Below, one piece after another: positions 48,406 to 57,091 of a DNA stretch of 64,000 nucleotides. The stretch spans positions 36,708 through 100,707 of the forward strand of contig NZ_LZKL01000042.1 in the NCBI RefSeq assembly GCF_001668725.1, read 5' to 3'. Below the pieces are notes generated by a model. The model was given only the letters and a program-made list of their open reading frames with translations, ran no database searches and was not told the origin of the DNA. The translations under genes were made by a program, and so were the position numbers. The stretch's first letter is position 1. Each line of letters opens with the position of its first letter. This DNA is from Mycobacterium sp. E787 (GTDB lineage: Bacteria > Actinomycetota > Actinomycetes > Mycobacteriales > Mycobacteriaceae).

Positions 48406-49476
48406 ATGGACTTCGACCTCACCGCCGAGCAGCAGGCCGTCGCCGATGTGGCGACCGCCGTGCTGGCCCGCGATTTGAGTTGGGACGCCCTGGTCGGCGG
48501 CGGCCTGACCGCGCTGCCGGTGCCGGAACGCCTCGGCGGCGACGGCGTGGGGCTGCCCGAGGTCGCCACGGTGCTGACGGAAGTCGGTCGCCACGGCGCG
48601 ATCACGCCGGCGCTGGCCACGCTGGGATTCGGCGTGGTTCCGCTGCTCGACCTGGCGTCCGACGAGCAACAGGACCGCTTCCTGGCCGGGGTCGCCGAGG
48701 GGGGCGTGCTGACCGCGGCGCTCAACGAGCCGGGTGCGGCGCTGCCCGACCGGCCCGGCGTGACGTTCGCGGGCGGCAAACTGTCGGGCACCAAGATCGC
48801 CGTTCCCTATGCCGAGCAAGCGGATTGGATGTTAGTGACCGCTGACAGCGCGGTCGTGGTGGTGTCACCCAAGGCCGACCGCGTGCGGTTGCTGCGCGCC
48901 CCGACGTCCAACGGCTCGGACGAGTACACCGTCACGTTCGACGGTGTGGCGGTTGGTGATTCGGACGTGCTGGCGGGTGCCGCGGCGCACCGGGTCAACC
49001 AGCTGGCGCTGGCCGCGACGGGCGCCTACGCGGACGGGCTGGTGGCCGGGGCGCTGCGGCTCACCGCCGACTACGTGGCCAACCGCAAGCAGTTCGGCAG
49101 GCCGCTGTCGACGTTCCAGACCGTGGCGGCGCAGCTCTCGGAGATCTACATCGCCTCGCGCACGATCGATCTGGCCGCGAAGTCGGTGGTGTGGCGGTTG
49201 TCCGAGGGTCGCGACGCGGACGACGATCTGGATGTGCTCGGCTACTGGATCGCCTCGCAGGCGCCGCCGGTCATGCAGCTCTGCCACCACCTGCACGGCG
49301 GCATGGGCATGGACATCACCTACCCCATGCACCGGTACTACTCCACGATCAAGGACCTGTCCCGGCTGCTGGGCGGGCCCTCTCATCGCCTCGATTTGGT
49401 GGCGATCGCGAGCGCGGCGGAGCCGGGCGCGGCGGGTCGCCACCCAGATGACCTGGTGGGAGCGCAATGTTCATAG
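48406..49476 (+). CDS. fadE28: Acyl-CoA dehydrogenase FadE28 (ChsE1)
   Basis: 356 residues from ATG 48406. One subunit of the alpha2beta2 FadE28-FadE29 enzyme that dehydrogenates the three-carbon side chain thioester (3-OPC-CoA). The divergent ACAD half has FDLTAEQQAVADVATAVL, RKQFGRPLSTFQTVAAQLSE and LHGGMGMDITYPMHRYYS. The stop overlaps the fadE29 start by 10 bases. The gene follows cyp125 after 17 bases. Confidence 0.95.
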   Translation: MDFDLTAEQQAVADVATAVLARDLSWDALVGGGLTALPVPERLGGDGVGLPEVATVLTEVGRHGAITPALATLGFGVVPLLDLASDEQQDRFLAGVAEGGVLTAALNEPGAALPDRPGVTFAGGKLSGTKIAVPYAEQADWMLVTADSAVVVVSPKADRVRLLRAPTSNGSDEYTVTFDGVAVGDSDVLAGAAAHRVNQLALAATGAYADGLVAGALRLTADYVANRKQFGRPLSTFQTVAAQLSEIYIASRTIDLAAKSVVWRLSEGRDADDDLDVLGYWIASQAPPVMQLCHHLHGGMGMDITYPMHRYYSTIKDLSRLLGGPSHRLDLVAIASAAEPGAAGRHPDDLVGAQCS

Positions 49477-50630
49477 ACCTGACCCCGGAGCAGCGTCAGC
49501 TGCAAGCCGAACTGCGGGAATACTTTTCGAACCTGATCTCGTCCGACGAGATGAAGGCGATGGAGCAGGACCGGCACAACGAGGCCTATCGCGCGGTCAT
49601 CCGGCGGATGGGGCGGGACGGCAAGCTCGGGGTCGGGTGGCCGAAGGAATTCGGCGGCTTGGGCTTCGGGCCGATCGAGCAATCGATCTTCGTCAACGAG
49701 GCGCATCGGGCCGACGTGCCGTTGCCGGCGGTGACGTTGCAGACGGTCGGCCCCGTGCTGCAGCAGTTCGGCAGCGAGGCGCAGAAGAAGAAGTTCCTGC
49801 CGGCGATCCTGGCCGGCGAGGTGCACTTCGCGATCGGTTACAGCGAGCCCGAGGCCGGGACCGACCTGGCTTCGCTGCGCACCACCGCCGTGCGCCAGGG
49901 CGATGAGTACATCGTCAACGGCCAAAAGATGTGGACCACCGGCGGGCACGACGCGGACTACATCTGGCTGGCCTGCCGCACCGACCCGGAAGCCGTCAAG
50001 CACAAGGGCATTTCGATCCTGATCGTCGACACGAAGGATCCCGGCTACTCCTGGACGCCGATCATCCTCTCCGACGGTGCCCACCACACCAACGCCACCT
50101 ACTACAACGACGTGCGGGTGCCCGCCGACATGCTGGTCGGCGAGGAGAACGGCGGATGGCGGCTGATCACCACCCAGCTCAACAACGAGCGGGTGATGCT
50201 GGGCCCGGCGGGACGGGTAGCCGGCATCTACGACCGGGTGCACGCCTGGGCGTGCAAGCCGGGCAGTGACGGCGTCACGCCGATCGATCACCACGACGTC
50301 AAGCGGGCGCTCGGCGAGATCAAGGCGATGTGGCGAATCAACGAGCTGCTGAACTGGCAGGTGGCCGCTGCGGGCGAGGACATCAACGTAGCCGACGCCG
50401 CGTCGACCAAAGTGTTTGGCACCGAGCGCATTCAGTACATCGGTCGGCTGGCCGAGGAGATCGTCGGCAATTATGGCAACCCCGCCGATTCGGACACCGC
50501 GGAACTGCTTCGGTGGCTCGACTCGCAAACCAAGCGGAACCTGGTCATCACCTTCGGTGGAGGCGTGAACGAAGTGATGCGTGAAATGATCGCGGCCGCC
50601 GGCCTCAAAGTGCCGAGGGTGCCCCGATGA
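49467..50630 (+). CDS. fadE29: Acyl-CoA dehydrogenase FadE29 (ChsE2)
   Basis: 387 residues, the partner of FadE28. Carries IGYSEPEAGTDLASLRTTA, VNGQKMWTTGGHDADY and GGWRLITTQLNNERV, and a C-terminal GGGVNEVMREMIA in place of the usual GGTxEI. Start overlaps fadE28; end overlaps chsH2 by ATGA, consistent with equimolar complex assembly. Confidence 0.95.
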   Translation: MFIDLTPEQRQLQAELREYFSNLISSDEMKAMEQDRHNEAYRAVIRRMGRDGKLGVGWPKEFGGLGFGPIEQSIFVNEAHRADVPLPAVTLQTVGPVLQQFGSEAQKKKFLPAILAGEVHFAIGYSEPEAGTDLASLRTTAVRQGDEYIVNGQKMWTTGGHDADYIWLACRTDPEAVKHKGISILIVDTKDPGYSWTPIILSDGAHHTNATYYNDVRVPADMLVGEENGGWRLITTQLNNERVMLGPAGRVAGIYDRVHAWACKPGSDGVTPIDHHDVKRALGEIKAMWRINELLNWQVAAAGEDINVADAASTKVFGTERIQYIGRLAEEIVGNYGNPADSDTAELLRWLDSQTKRNLVITFGGGVNEVMREMIAAAGLKVPRVPR

Positions 50631-51580
50631 CGGATATCGCCGACGCCGTCGCGGAGATCAAGGCGGCCGGCGATCCCAAGCCGCGCGCCGGCCGCGACCC
50701 GGTGAACCAGCCGATGATCAACAACTGGGTCGAGGCCCTCGGCGACCGCAACCCTATCTATGTCGACGAGGACGCGGCCCGCGCGGTCGGTCACCCCGGA
50801 ATCGTCGCGCCGCCGGCCATGATTCAGGTGTGGACGATGTTCGGCCTCGGCGGGGAGCGTCCGAAGGACGATCCGATGGGCCCCATGATGAAGCTGTTCG
50901 ACGACGCCGGCTACATCGGCGTGGTCGCCACCAACTGTGAGCAGACCTACCACCGCTACCTTCAACCGGGCGAGCAGGTCAGCATCACCTCCGAGATGGG
51001 CGACGTGGTCGGGCCCAAGCAGACGGCGCTGGGCGAAGGTTATTTCATCAACCAGCACATCATCTGGCGGGTAGGTGACGAGGACGTCGCCGAAATGAAC
51101 TGGCGCATCCTCAAGTTCAAGCCGTCCGCGCCGGGGCGCGCCGTCCCCGACGACCTCGATCCCGGCGCCCTGATGCGTCCCTCGTCGTCGCGGGACACCG
51201 CGTTCTTCTGGGAGGGCGTCAAGGCGCACGAATTGCGGATTCAGCGCCGTCCGGACGGAAGCCTGCAGCACCCGCCGGTGCCGGCGGTGTGGCAGGCCAA
51301 GTCCGATCCCATCGACTACGTGGTGGCCGGCGGCACGGGCACGGTGTTCAGCTTTGTGGTGCACCACGCGCCGAAGGTGCCCGGACGCACGCTGCCCTTC
51401 GTCATCGCCCTGGTGGAGCTCGACGAAGGGGTGCGCATGCTGGGCGAGCTGCGGGGGATCGAGCCGGCCCGAGTGCAGATCGGAATGCCCGTGCGCGCAA
51501 CGTATATCGACTTCCCGGCCGGGGACAGCGGACCGGAATGGACCCTCTACGCCTGGGAGCCTGCGGAGGCCGGGGCATGA
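50627..51580 (+). CDS. chsH2: Enoyl-CoA hydratase subunit ChsH2 (MaoC + DUF35)
   Basis: 317 residues. The N-terminal half (about 25-170) is a MaoC/hot-dog domain with GHPGIVAPPAMIQVW. The C-terminal half (about 180-310) is a DUF35 OB-fold with YVVAGGTGTVFSF. The Zn-ribbon cysteines common in DUF35 are not seen. With ChsH1 it hydrates 3-OPDC-CoA; its DUF35 domain docks Ltp2, as known from the M. tuberculosis complex. Overlaps both neighbours by ATGA. Confidence 0.95.
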   Translation: MTDIADAVAEIKAAGDPKPRAGRDPVNQPMINNWVEALGDRNPIYVDEDAARAVGHPGIVAPPAMIQVWTMFGLGGERPKDDPMGPMMKLFDDAGYIGVVATNCEQTYHRYLQPGEQVSITSEMGDVVGPKQTALGEGYFINQHIIWRVGDEDVAEMNWRILKFKPSAPGRAVPDDLDPGALMRPSSSRDTAFFWEGVKAHELRIQRRPDGSLQHPPVPAVWQAKSDPIDYVVAGGTGTVFSFVVHHAPKVPGRTLPFVIALVELDEGVRMLGELRGIEPARVQIGMPVRATYIDFPAGDSGPEWTLYAWEPAEAGA

Positions 51581-51978
51581 GCGCACCGGTGATCGAGGTG
51601 GGCACGGTGTTGCCCGAGCTCAAGCTCCACGGGGATCCCACTTTCATCATCTCGACGGCGCTGGCCACCCGCGACTTTCAGGACGTGCACCACGACCGGG
51701 ACAAGGCGCAGGCCAAGGGCTCGAAGGACATCTTCGTCAACATCCTCACCGACACCGGGCTGGTGCAGCGCTATATCACCGACTGGGCCGGTCCGTCGGC
51801 GCTGATCAAGTCGATCGGGCTGCGGCTCGGGGTGCCGTGGTACGCCTACGACACGGTGACGTTCTCCGGTGAGGTGACCGCCGTGGAGGGCGGGTTGATC
51901 ACGGTGAAAGTGTTCGGCCGCAACAGCCTTGGCGACCACGTCATCGCGACGGTGACGCTGACGATGGGGGATGCGTGA
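51577..51978 (+). CDS. chsH1: Enoyl-CoA hydratase subunit ChsH1 (MaoC)
   Basis: 133 residues, a single hot-dog MaoC domain. The hydratase catalytic pair is visible as Asp and His in RDFQDVHHDRDKA, followed by SKDIFVNILTDTGLVQRYITDW. It completes the ChsH1-ChsH2 heterotetramer. ATG overlaps the chsH2 stop; TGATG overlap leads into ltp2. Confidence 0.95.
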   Translation: MSAPVIEVGTVLPELKLHGDPTFIISTALATRDFQDVHHDRDKAQAKGSKDIFVNILTDTGLVQRYITDWAGPSALIKSIGLRLGVPWYAYDTVTFSGEVTAVEGGLITVKVFGRNSLGDHVIATVTLTMGDA

Positions 51979-53147
51979 TGTTTTCCGGCCGGGCCGCCAT
52001 CGTCGGGATCGGGGCAACCGACTTCTCGAAGGACTCCGGGCGCAGCGAGCTGCGGTTGGCGGCCGAGGCGGTGCTGGACGCGCTGGGCGATGCCGGCCTG
52101 AGCCCTGCCGACGTCGACGGGCTGACCACGTTCACGATGGACAGCAACACCGAGGTCGCCGTCGCGCGTGCGTGCGGGATCGGTGACCTGAAGTTCTTCT
52201 CCAAGATCCACTACGGCGGCGGGGCGGCGTGCGCGACCGTTCAGCAGGCCGCGATGGCCGTCGCGACCGGGGTGGCCGACGTCGTGGTCGCGTACCGGGC
52301 CTTCAACGAGCGCTCCGGCATGCGGTTCGGCCAGGTGCAGAGCCGGTTGGCCGGTGACGGTGGGGCCCAAGCCGATTCGACGACGGCCGACAACGCCTTC
52401 TCATATCCGCACGGGCTTTCCACGCCGGCCGCGCAGGTCGCCATGATCGCCCAGCGCTACATGCACCTGTCCGGCGCGACGAGCCGGGATTTCGGGGTGA
52501 TCTCGGTGGCCGACCGCAAGCACGCCGCCAAGAACCCCAAGGCGTACTTCTACCAGAAGCCGATCACCATTGAGGATCACCAGAATTCGCGGTGGATCGC
52601 CGAGCCGCTGCGGCTGCTGGACTGCTGCCAGGAGACCGACGGTGCGGTCGCGATTGTGGTGACCTCCGTCGAACGCGCGCGGGACCTCAAGCAGCGACCG
52701 GCCGTGATCGAGGCGGCGGCGCAGGGTTCCAGCGCCGACCAGTACACGATGGTCAGCTACTACCGGCCCGAGCTCGGGCTGCCCGAGATGGGTGTCGTGG
52801 GCCGGCAGCTCTGGGAGCAGTCCGGGTTGTCGCCGTCGGACATTCAGACCGCGATCTTGTACGACCACTTCACGCCGTTCACCCTGATTCAGTTGGAGGA
52901 GTTGGGATTCTGCGGTCGCGGCGAGGCGAAGGACTTCATCGCCGACGGCGCCATCGAGGTGGGCGGACGGCTGCCGATCAACACCCACGGCGGCCAACTC
53001 GGTGAGGCCTACATCCACGGGATGAACGGTATCGCCGAGGGCGTGCGGCAATTGCGCGGCACCTCGGTAAACCCGGTGCCCGACGTCGAGCATGTGTTGG
53101 TCACGGCCGGCACGGGTGTGCCGACGTCGGGCCTGATCCTGGGGTAA
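51978..53147 (+). CDS. ltp2: Steroid retro-aldolase Ltp2
   Basis: About 389 residues of the thiolase fold (SCP-x type), with Ltp2 acting as an aldol lyase that releases propionyl-CoA and leaves the 17-keto steroid. Landmarks are AAIVGIGATDFSKDSGRSELRLA, YGGGAACATVQQAAMAV and GGRLPINTHGGQLGEAYIHGMNG. GTG 51975 or ATG 51978 can serve as start. Last gene of the cyp125 operon; the first nuclease-associated palindrome begins 13 bases after the stop. Confidence 0.95.
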   Translation: MFSGRAAIVGIGATDFSKDSGRSELRLAAEAVLDALGDAGLSPADVDGLTTFTMDSNTEVAVARACGIGDLKFFSKIHYGGGAACATVQQAAMAVATGVADVVVAYRAFNERSGMRFGQVQSRLAGDGGAQADSTTADNAFSYPHGLSTPAAQVAMIAQRYMHLSGATSRDFGVISVADRKHAAKNPKAYFYQKPITIEDHQNSRWIAEPLRLLDCCQETDGAVAIVVTSVERARDLKQRPAVIEAAAQGSSADQYTMVSYYRPELGLPEMGVVGRQLWEQSGLSPSDIQTAILYDHFTPFTLIQLEELGFCGRGEAKDFIADGAIEVGGRLPINTHGGQLGEAYIHGMNGIAEGVRQLRGTSVNPVPDVEHVLVTAGTGVPTSGLILG

Positions 53148-53160
53148 TCCTCTGCTGCCG

Positions 53161-53222
53161 TGCCGAACGCGCGGCTAGCCGCACGTTCGCGTTCGAGTGT
53201 GCGGCCAGCCGCACGTTCGGCG
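53161..53222. repeat. 62-bp palindromic element, left copy of pair 2
   Basis: Outer 23-base arms pair at 20 of 23 positions. It contains GCGGCTAGCCGCACGTTCG and a second GCGGCCAGCCGCACGTTCG unit. Gap-free alignment with the right copy (54103-54164) gives 48 of 62 identities. Length and end sequence agree with pair 1, but the interior differs. It ends 52 bases before the nuclease gene start. Confidence 0.8.
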
Positions 53223-53274
53223 AACTGTTGATAGTTGAAGTGACGTTGATGGCACTGCCTGCGAGGCTGCCGTC

Positions 53275-54120
53275 GTGCGCGAGCCATTCATCGGCAACGA
53301 GGCCATCGCGGCAGGCGCGATGTCCAAGTCCCAATTGGCTACCCGCTTTCGTCGATTGTTCCCAGACGTCTACGTGGAGCGTGATGTCGGCATCACCGCC
53401 GCCCTACTCGCCAAAGCCGGGTGGCTGTGGACCGGACGCCGAGGTGTTGTCGCGGGATTTGCCGCGGCCGCTCTGCATGGCAGCAGATGGGTCGATGATG
53501 GACTGGTCGTGGAGTTGATTCACGACAATCGGCGCACTCCGCCTGGAATCCAGGCACACGGGGACCGTATCGACGAGGACGAAATCAAGCTGGTGGGCGG
53601 TGTGCCGGTCACTTCGTCGGTCAGGACGGCACTGGACTTCGGCTGTTGGTATCCGACCATGACGGCGGTGGCCGGCATCGACGCCCTCGCCAGAGCAACA
53701 GAGATCAAAGCTGCCGATGTTGAGCTGCTGGCTCGGAGATACCCCGGGCGCAGAGGCATCGTGCGAGCCCGCCAAGCGGTAACCCTGTTCGATCCGGGTG
53801 CACAGTCGCCCAAAGAGTCCTGGTTGCGCATCGTGTTGATCCAGGCGGGCCTGCACAGACCGCAGACACAGATTCCGGTGCGCGACGAGGCTGGCAATGT
53901 GTTCGCTTACCTCGACATGGGCTGGGAGGACCTCAAGATCGCCGTCGAATACGACGGCGATCAGCATCGCAGCGATCGCCGCCAATACAACTGGGATCGC
54001 CGGCGACTGGAGAGGCTCGACCGACTCGGGTGGACCGTCATCCGGGTGGTGTCAGGGGACCGGCCCGCCGATATCGTTTGCCGTGTTCGTGACGCAATGG
54101 CCGGGCGAGCGTGCGGCTAA
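53275..54120 (+). CDS. DUF559/Vsr-like endonuclease-domain protein with AbiEi-like N-terminus (copy 2)
   Basis: 281 residues, GTG start. Clearly homologous to the protein at 36653-37561 over its length: GRRGVVAGFAAAALHG, VELIHDNR, VPVTSSVRTALDFG. The nuclease-like core keeps Asp214, Glu225-x-Asp227 in IAVEYDG, His231 and GWTVIRV. The stop codon falls inside the right 62-bp element, as in copy 1. Neighbours are ltp2 and a convergent cyclase. It interrupts the ltp2 to hsd4B interval. No AbiEii-type toxin gene is beside it. Confidence 0.8.
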   Translation: MREPFIGNEAIAAGAMSKSQLATRFRRLFPDVYVERDVGITAALLAKAGWLWTGRRGVVAGFAAAALHGSRWVDDGLVVELIHDNRRTPPGIQAHGDRIDEDEIKLVGGVPVTSSVRTALDFGCWYPTMTAVAGIDALARATEIKAADVELLARRYPGRRGIVRARQAVTLFDPGAQSPKESWLRIVLIQAGLHRPQTQIPVRDEAGNVFAYLDMGWEDLKIAVEYDGDQHRSDRRQYNWDRRRLERLDRLGWTVIRVVSGDRPADIVCRVRDAMAGRACG

Positions 54121-54164
54121 CCGCACACCCGCCGCCGACGGTGCGGCCAGACGCACGTTCGGCG
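54103..54164. repeat. 62-bp palindromic element, right copy of pair 2
   Basis: Same orientation and length as the left copy, 48 of 62 identities. Palindromy is weaker (17 of 23 outer bases). The nuclease stop (54118-54120) lies at element positions 16-18, much nearer the left end than in pair 1. Confidence 0.75.
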
Positions 54165-54167
54165 CGC

Positions 54168-54220
54168 AAAGAAGGCGCCCAAAGAAGGCGCCCAAAGAAA
54201 GGCGCCCAAGGAAGGTGCGG
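54168..54220. repeat. Four tandem 13-14 bp repeats
   Basis: The unit AAAGAAGGCGCCC is exact at 54168-54180 and 54181-54193, gains one base at 54194-54207, and is degenerate at 54208-54220. The array abuts the right palindrome of pair 2 and ends four bases before the cyclase gene's stop side. Confidence 0.85.
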
Positions 54221-54224
54221 TCGG

Positions 54225-55172
54225 CTACGACCGCGCCAGGACCGGAAAGACGGTCTCCATTCCGCGCCGGCCCTTGATCGCTACCTGCTCGGCGTGGCCC
54301 CAGGCGTAGTGCGCCTCGACGGCAGCGTGCACGCGGGAGCTCACCATCACGTCGGGATGCCCGGCCCGCCCTGCGATGCCGGCCAACCGGAACGCCACGT
54401 TCGTCGCGTCGCCGATCACGGCCGTTACCGTCCTCGTCATCGCGGCGATCGCGGCACGGCCCTGCACCACCCCCCAGCCCATGCGGATCGGCGAACCGTC
54501 CGGTGCGCGCAGCGGGAGCGTGGGCCCGAGCTCCCCGACCCTCCGGTTGGCGGCGAGCGCGAAGTCGATGGCGAGCTCGTTGGCCGTGGGAATCGTCCGC
54601 AGTTCCCACACCGCATACAGCGCGTCGCCGGCGTAATGGTTGAGCGTGCCGCGGTGGGCGCGCAGCACGAGGTTGAGCTCGTGCCACAGATAGTTCAGGC
54701 TCCGGGCGATCACCCGGTTGTCGGTGACTTCCGAGATCGTCGAGTAGTTGGTGATGTCCCCGACCACCATCACCATCGTCTCCTCGACGATCCGGGTCAG
54801 GGTCGGGCTGGTGTTGGTCACCCCGGCGGCGTTGAACCGGTCCGATCGGAAGATCAGCACGGCGTCGCCGACGGAGATCTGATCGTCGGGCCTGAGGGGG
54901 ACCTGCACGGCCCGCTCCAGCGGCATGCCGTTGAGCAACGTCCCATTGGTGCTGACGTCGATGAGGAACGCCCGGTCGGTGGCGACGTCCAGACGGATCT
55001 CGAGGTGGTTACGCGAGATGTTCGGATCGGGGATCACCAGTCGGCGGTGTTCGTCGATCCCGGCGCACTGCCGGCCGACGAACAGCTGATCGAAAATCGG
55101 TACGCTCTTCTCGCCGCCGTTCATGTGCATGACGAGATGGGCCAACGGCTTGTCCCACCAATCGGAGCGCAT
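54225..55172 (-). CDS. FHA domain-containing class III nucleotidyl cyclase
   Basis: About 315 residues from ATG 55172; an earlier in-frame start at 55226 is possible. FHA domain (about 30-110) with NISRNHLEI and STNGTLLNG binds phosphothreonine. The cyclase domain (about 130-310) has both metal Asp residues (GDITNYS, Asp139; YAGDALYAVW, Asp183) and the transition-state Asn258/Arg262 in GDATNVAFR. The Lys that normally selects adenine is His179 in LNHYAGD, so substrate choice may be unusual. It sits 78 bases downstream of a cyclic-nucleotide-binding lipase gene on the same strand. FHA input suggests control by a Ser/Thr kinase. Not part of the M. tuberculosis locus. Confidence 0.85.
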   Translation of the reverse strand: MRSDWWDKPLAHLVMHMNGGEKSVPIFDQLFVGRQCAGIDEHRRLVIPDPNISRNHLEIRLDVATDRAFLIDVSTNGTLLNGMPLERAVQVPLRPDDQISVGDAVLIFRSDRFNAAGVTNTSPTLTRIVEETMVMVVGDITNYSTISEVTDNRVIARSLNYLWHELNLVLRAHRGTLNHYAGDALYAVWELRTIPTANELAIDFALAANRRVGELGPTLPLRAPDGSPIRMGWGVVQGRAAIAAMTRTVTAVIGDATNVAFRLAGIAGRAGHPDVMVSSRVHAAVEAHYAWGHAEQVAIKGRRGMETVFPVLARS

Positions 55173-55250
55173 CGCTTGACGACCTAGCTGCACACGAAGC
55201 TGTCTGCTGCAGAGGTAATAGTACAAGCTGCGGAGAACGCGAACAGCCGG

Positions 55251-57005
55251 TCAGCCAACGAGCGTCGGCTGTGCCTCGAGGGCCGCCCGGGCGGCGATCC
55301 GTCCGGCTTCCAGGGCGGCATCGATGTTTTTGAAGTCCAAGGGACCGATCGCCGAGACGTCCGGCTCGATGATCGCCGTCACCCGGGGCATCTCGCGTAG
55401 GTTTCCCTTGGGCGCGGCCAACTCAACGCTGCGAAGCAACGTCTCCTGCAGCGGCGGCAGGGCTGCGTCCGTGCCGGTCAACAGCCGCCGGACCACCGCG
55501 GGCGGCTGCAGCTTTTCCGGCAGCGGACCAAAGCCCTTCGACGGCACATACGTTCGGCGGAGATCGACGCAGATGACCTCGCCATCCGGGTCCGCGCACA
55601 TGACGTCGGCCGGCAGGATGTTCAGCAGTCCACCGTCGACGAGCAGCCGCTCGCCATACCGCACCGGCGGCAGCAGACCGGGGATCGAGATCGATGCGCG
55701 CACGGCGACCCACAGCAGCCCCCGCCGATGGATGACCTGATCGCCCGTGATGATGTCGGTAGAGACTGAGAAAAACTCTTTCGGCAGATGCTCGATCAAG
55801 GTGGTGCTGCCGAAGAATCCTGCAATCAGCCGGTCGACACGGCGACCTCGGGTCAGGGCGACCGCAGGGATCGTGTAGTCGCTGACCGGCCTGGTCTCCG
55901 CAACGTACTTCCGTGCCGCGGCGGTGCAATCCCTTGCGTCCAACCCGAGCGCGAACGTGGCGGCAGCCAGGGCACCGGAACTGGTTCCGGCGAACCGGTC
56001 GATGACGACGCCCGCGCGGGTGAGCTCCTCGTAGACGCCGTAGTGCGCGAGCCCCCGCGCGCCGCCACCGCCCAGCGCGAGGCCCAGGGATCGGCCGGCA
56101 ATTCTGCGGGCCAGAGCGCCGATGCCGTCGTTGTCGGCGGCGTGATGCGAGACCGGGTGCAGCAGATCGAACCAGCTCGGATCCGGTACGACGTTGCACG
56201 TGACGAGGTGGACCGGCCGTTGGGTGGCGGGTGGATCGAACCCTTCCGGGTGATGGGCTTGATCCGCCAGGACCACGAGTCGATCGCTTTGCGCGACGAC
56301 GTATCGGCGCCAGACATCGCCCGAACCTCGATCGGCCACCAGCAAGACCCAATCGTTGCTGCGCTCCACCCGATCGAGGGTCTCGCTGAACGCTTCGACG
56401 AGCTCGCCATAGTGACCGGCTGTGGCCGTCGTGTCGACGGGCGGCGCAACCACCGCGGTCCGACCGTACGAGCCCAAACGGGTCGCGATGGCGTCGACGA
56501 TCGGGGCCGCGGCCACATCCCCGGTCGACAGCACACTGACGACTCGAAGACCCCGAGAGACGTTGGCGGATCGTGACTCGCGAAGCGTGCCGGCCATCGC
56601 TCGGAACATCGCCGATTGCAGCTGCGGAGCCTTCGCCAGCACCTCGGTGAACGTGTCAGCGGCGATCCGCCAGACGACGCCGTCCCGAAGGGCCCGTATC
56701 CCGGCCGACCGAACGGCGCCGGTGATCACGCCCAGCTCTCCGATCGACTCACCGGTCGCCATCTCGCGAAGCACCTGTCCATCGGGGCCGACGGCCGCGA
56801 ATCGCCCGGAGGCGATGAGATAGACGGCGTCGGAGGGTTCTCCCATGTGAAAGAGCCAGTCGTTGGCGGGGACGTGTCGGCGATCTACGGCGAGCGAAAG
56901 TTGGTCGAGTTGTTCGTCGTCGATCTCAGCGAATATCGGGATACTGCGCAGCGCGGTTCGTTCGTCGGTCACATTCGGTTCGGGTGACCGCCCGTCGGGG
57001 CTCAT
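55251..57005 (-). CDS. Cyclic-nucleotide-binding patatin-like phospholipase (NTE family, Rv2565-like)
   Basis: 584 residues. A cNMP-binding domain (about 20-140) has the phosphate-binding cassette GESIGELGVITGAVRSAGIRA with Glu90 and Arg99. A middle P-loop-like region of unknown role (about 150-290) follows. The patatin domain (about 305-480) has oxyanion GGGGARG (312-318), nucleophile Ser342 in GTSSGA and Asp457 in VDGG. Layout and length match Rv2565 and eukaryotic NTE-type lysophospholipases. The cyclase encoded next door could produce its ligand. In M. tuberculosis, PPE63 occupies this position. ATG 57005; membrane association is likely but no transmembrane segment is clear. Confidence 0.88.
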   Translation of the reverse strand: MSPDGRSPEPNVTDERTALRSIPIFAEIDDEQLDQLSLAVDRRHVPANDWLFHMGEPSDAVYLIASGRFAAVGPDGQVLREMATGESIGELGVITGAVRSAGIRALRDGVVWRIAADTFTEVLAKAPQLQSAMFRAMAGTLRESRSANVSRGLRVVSVLSTGDVAAAPIVDAIATRLGSYGRTAVVAPPVDTTATAGHYGELVEAFSETLDRVERSNDWVLLVADRGSGDVWRRYVVAQSDRLVVLADQAHHPEGFDPPATQRPVHLVTCNVVPDPSWFDLLHPVSHHAADNDGIGALARRIAGRSLGLALGGGGARGLAHYGVYEELTRAGVVIDRFAGTSSGALAAATFALGLDARDCTAAARKYVAETRPVSDYTIPAVALTRGRRVDRLIAGFFGSTTLIEHLPKEFFSVSTDIITGDQVIHRRGLLWVAVRASISIPGLLPPVRYGERLLVDGGLLNILPADVMCADPDGEVICVDLRRTYVPSKGFGPLPEKLQPPAVVRRLLTGTDAALPPLQETLLRSVELAAPKGNLREMPRVTAIIEPDVSAIGPLDFKNIDAALEAGRIAARAALEAQPTLVG

Positions 57006-57091
57006 GGGGTGCAGCTGTCAGTGTCCCTGCCCGCAACCTGGGCGCCCAGCATATTCCGCAGTTTAGCTGTAATCGGCCCGCGGCAAAGGCG

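Noticed and set aside
54225..57005. CBASS or Pycsar defence system
   Set aside because: The cyclase is class III with an FHA domain and the lipase is an NTE/Rv2565-like housekeeping type; there is no CD-NTase, HORMA/TRIP13 or Pycsar effector domain. Kept only as a signalling-pair hypothesis.
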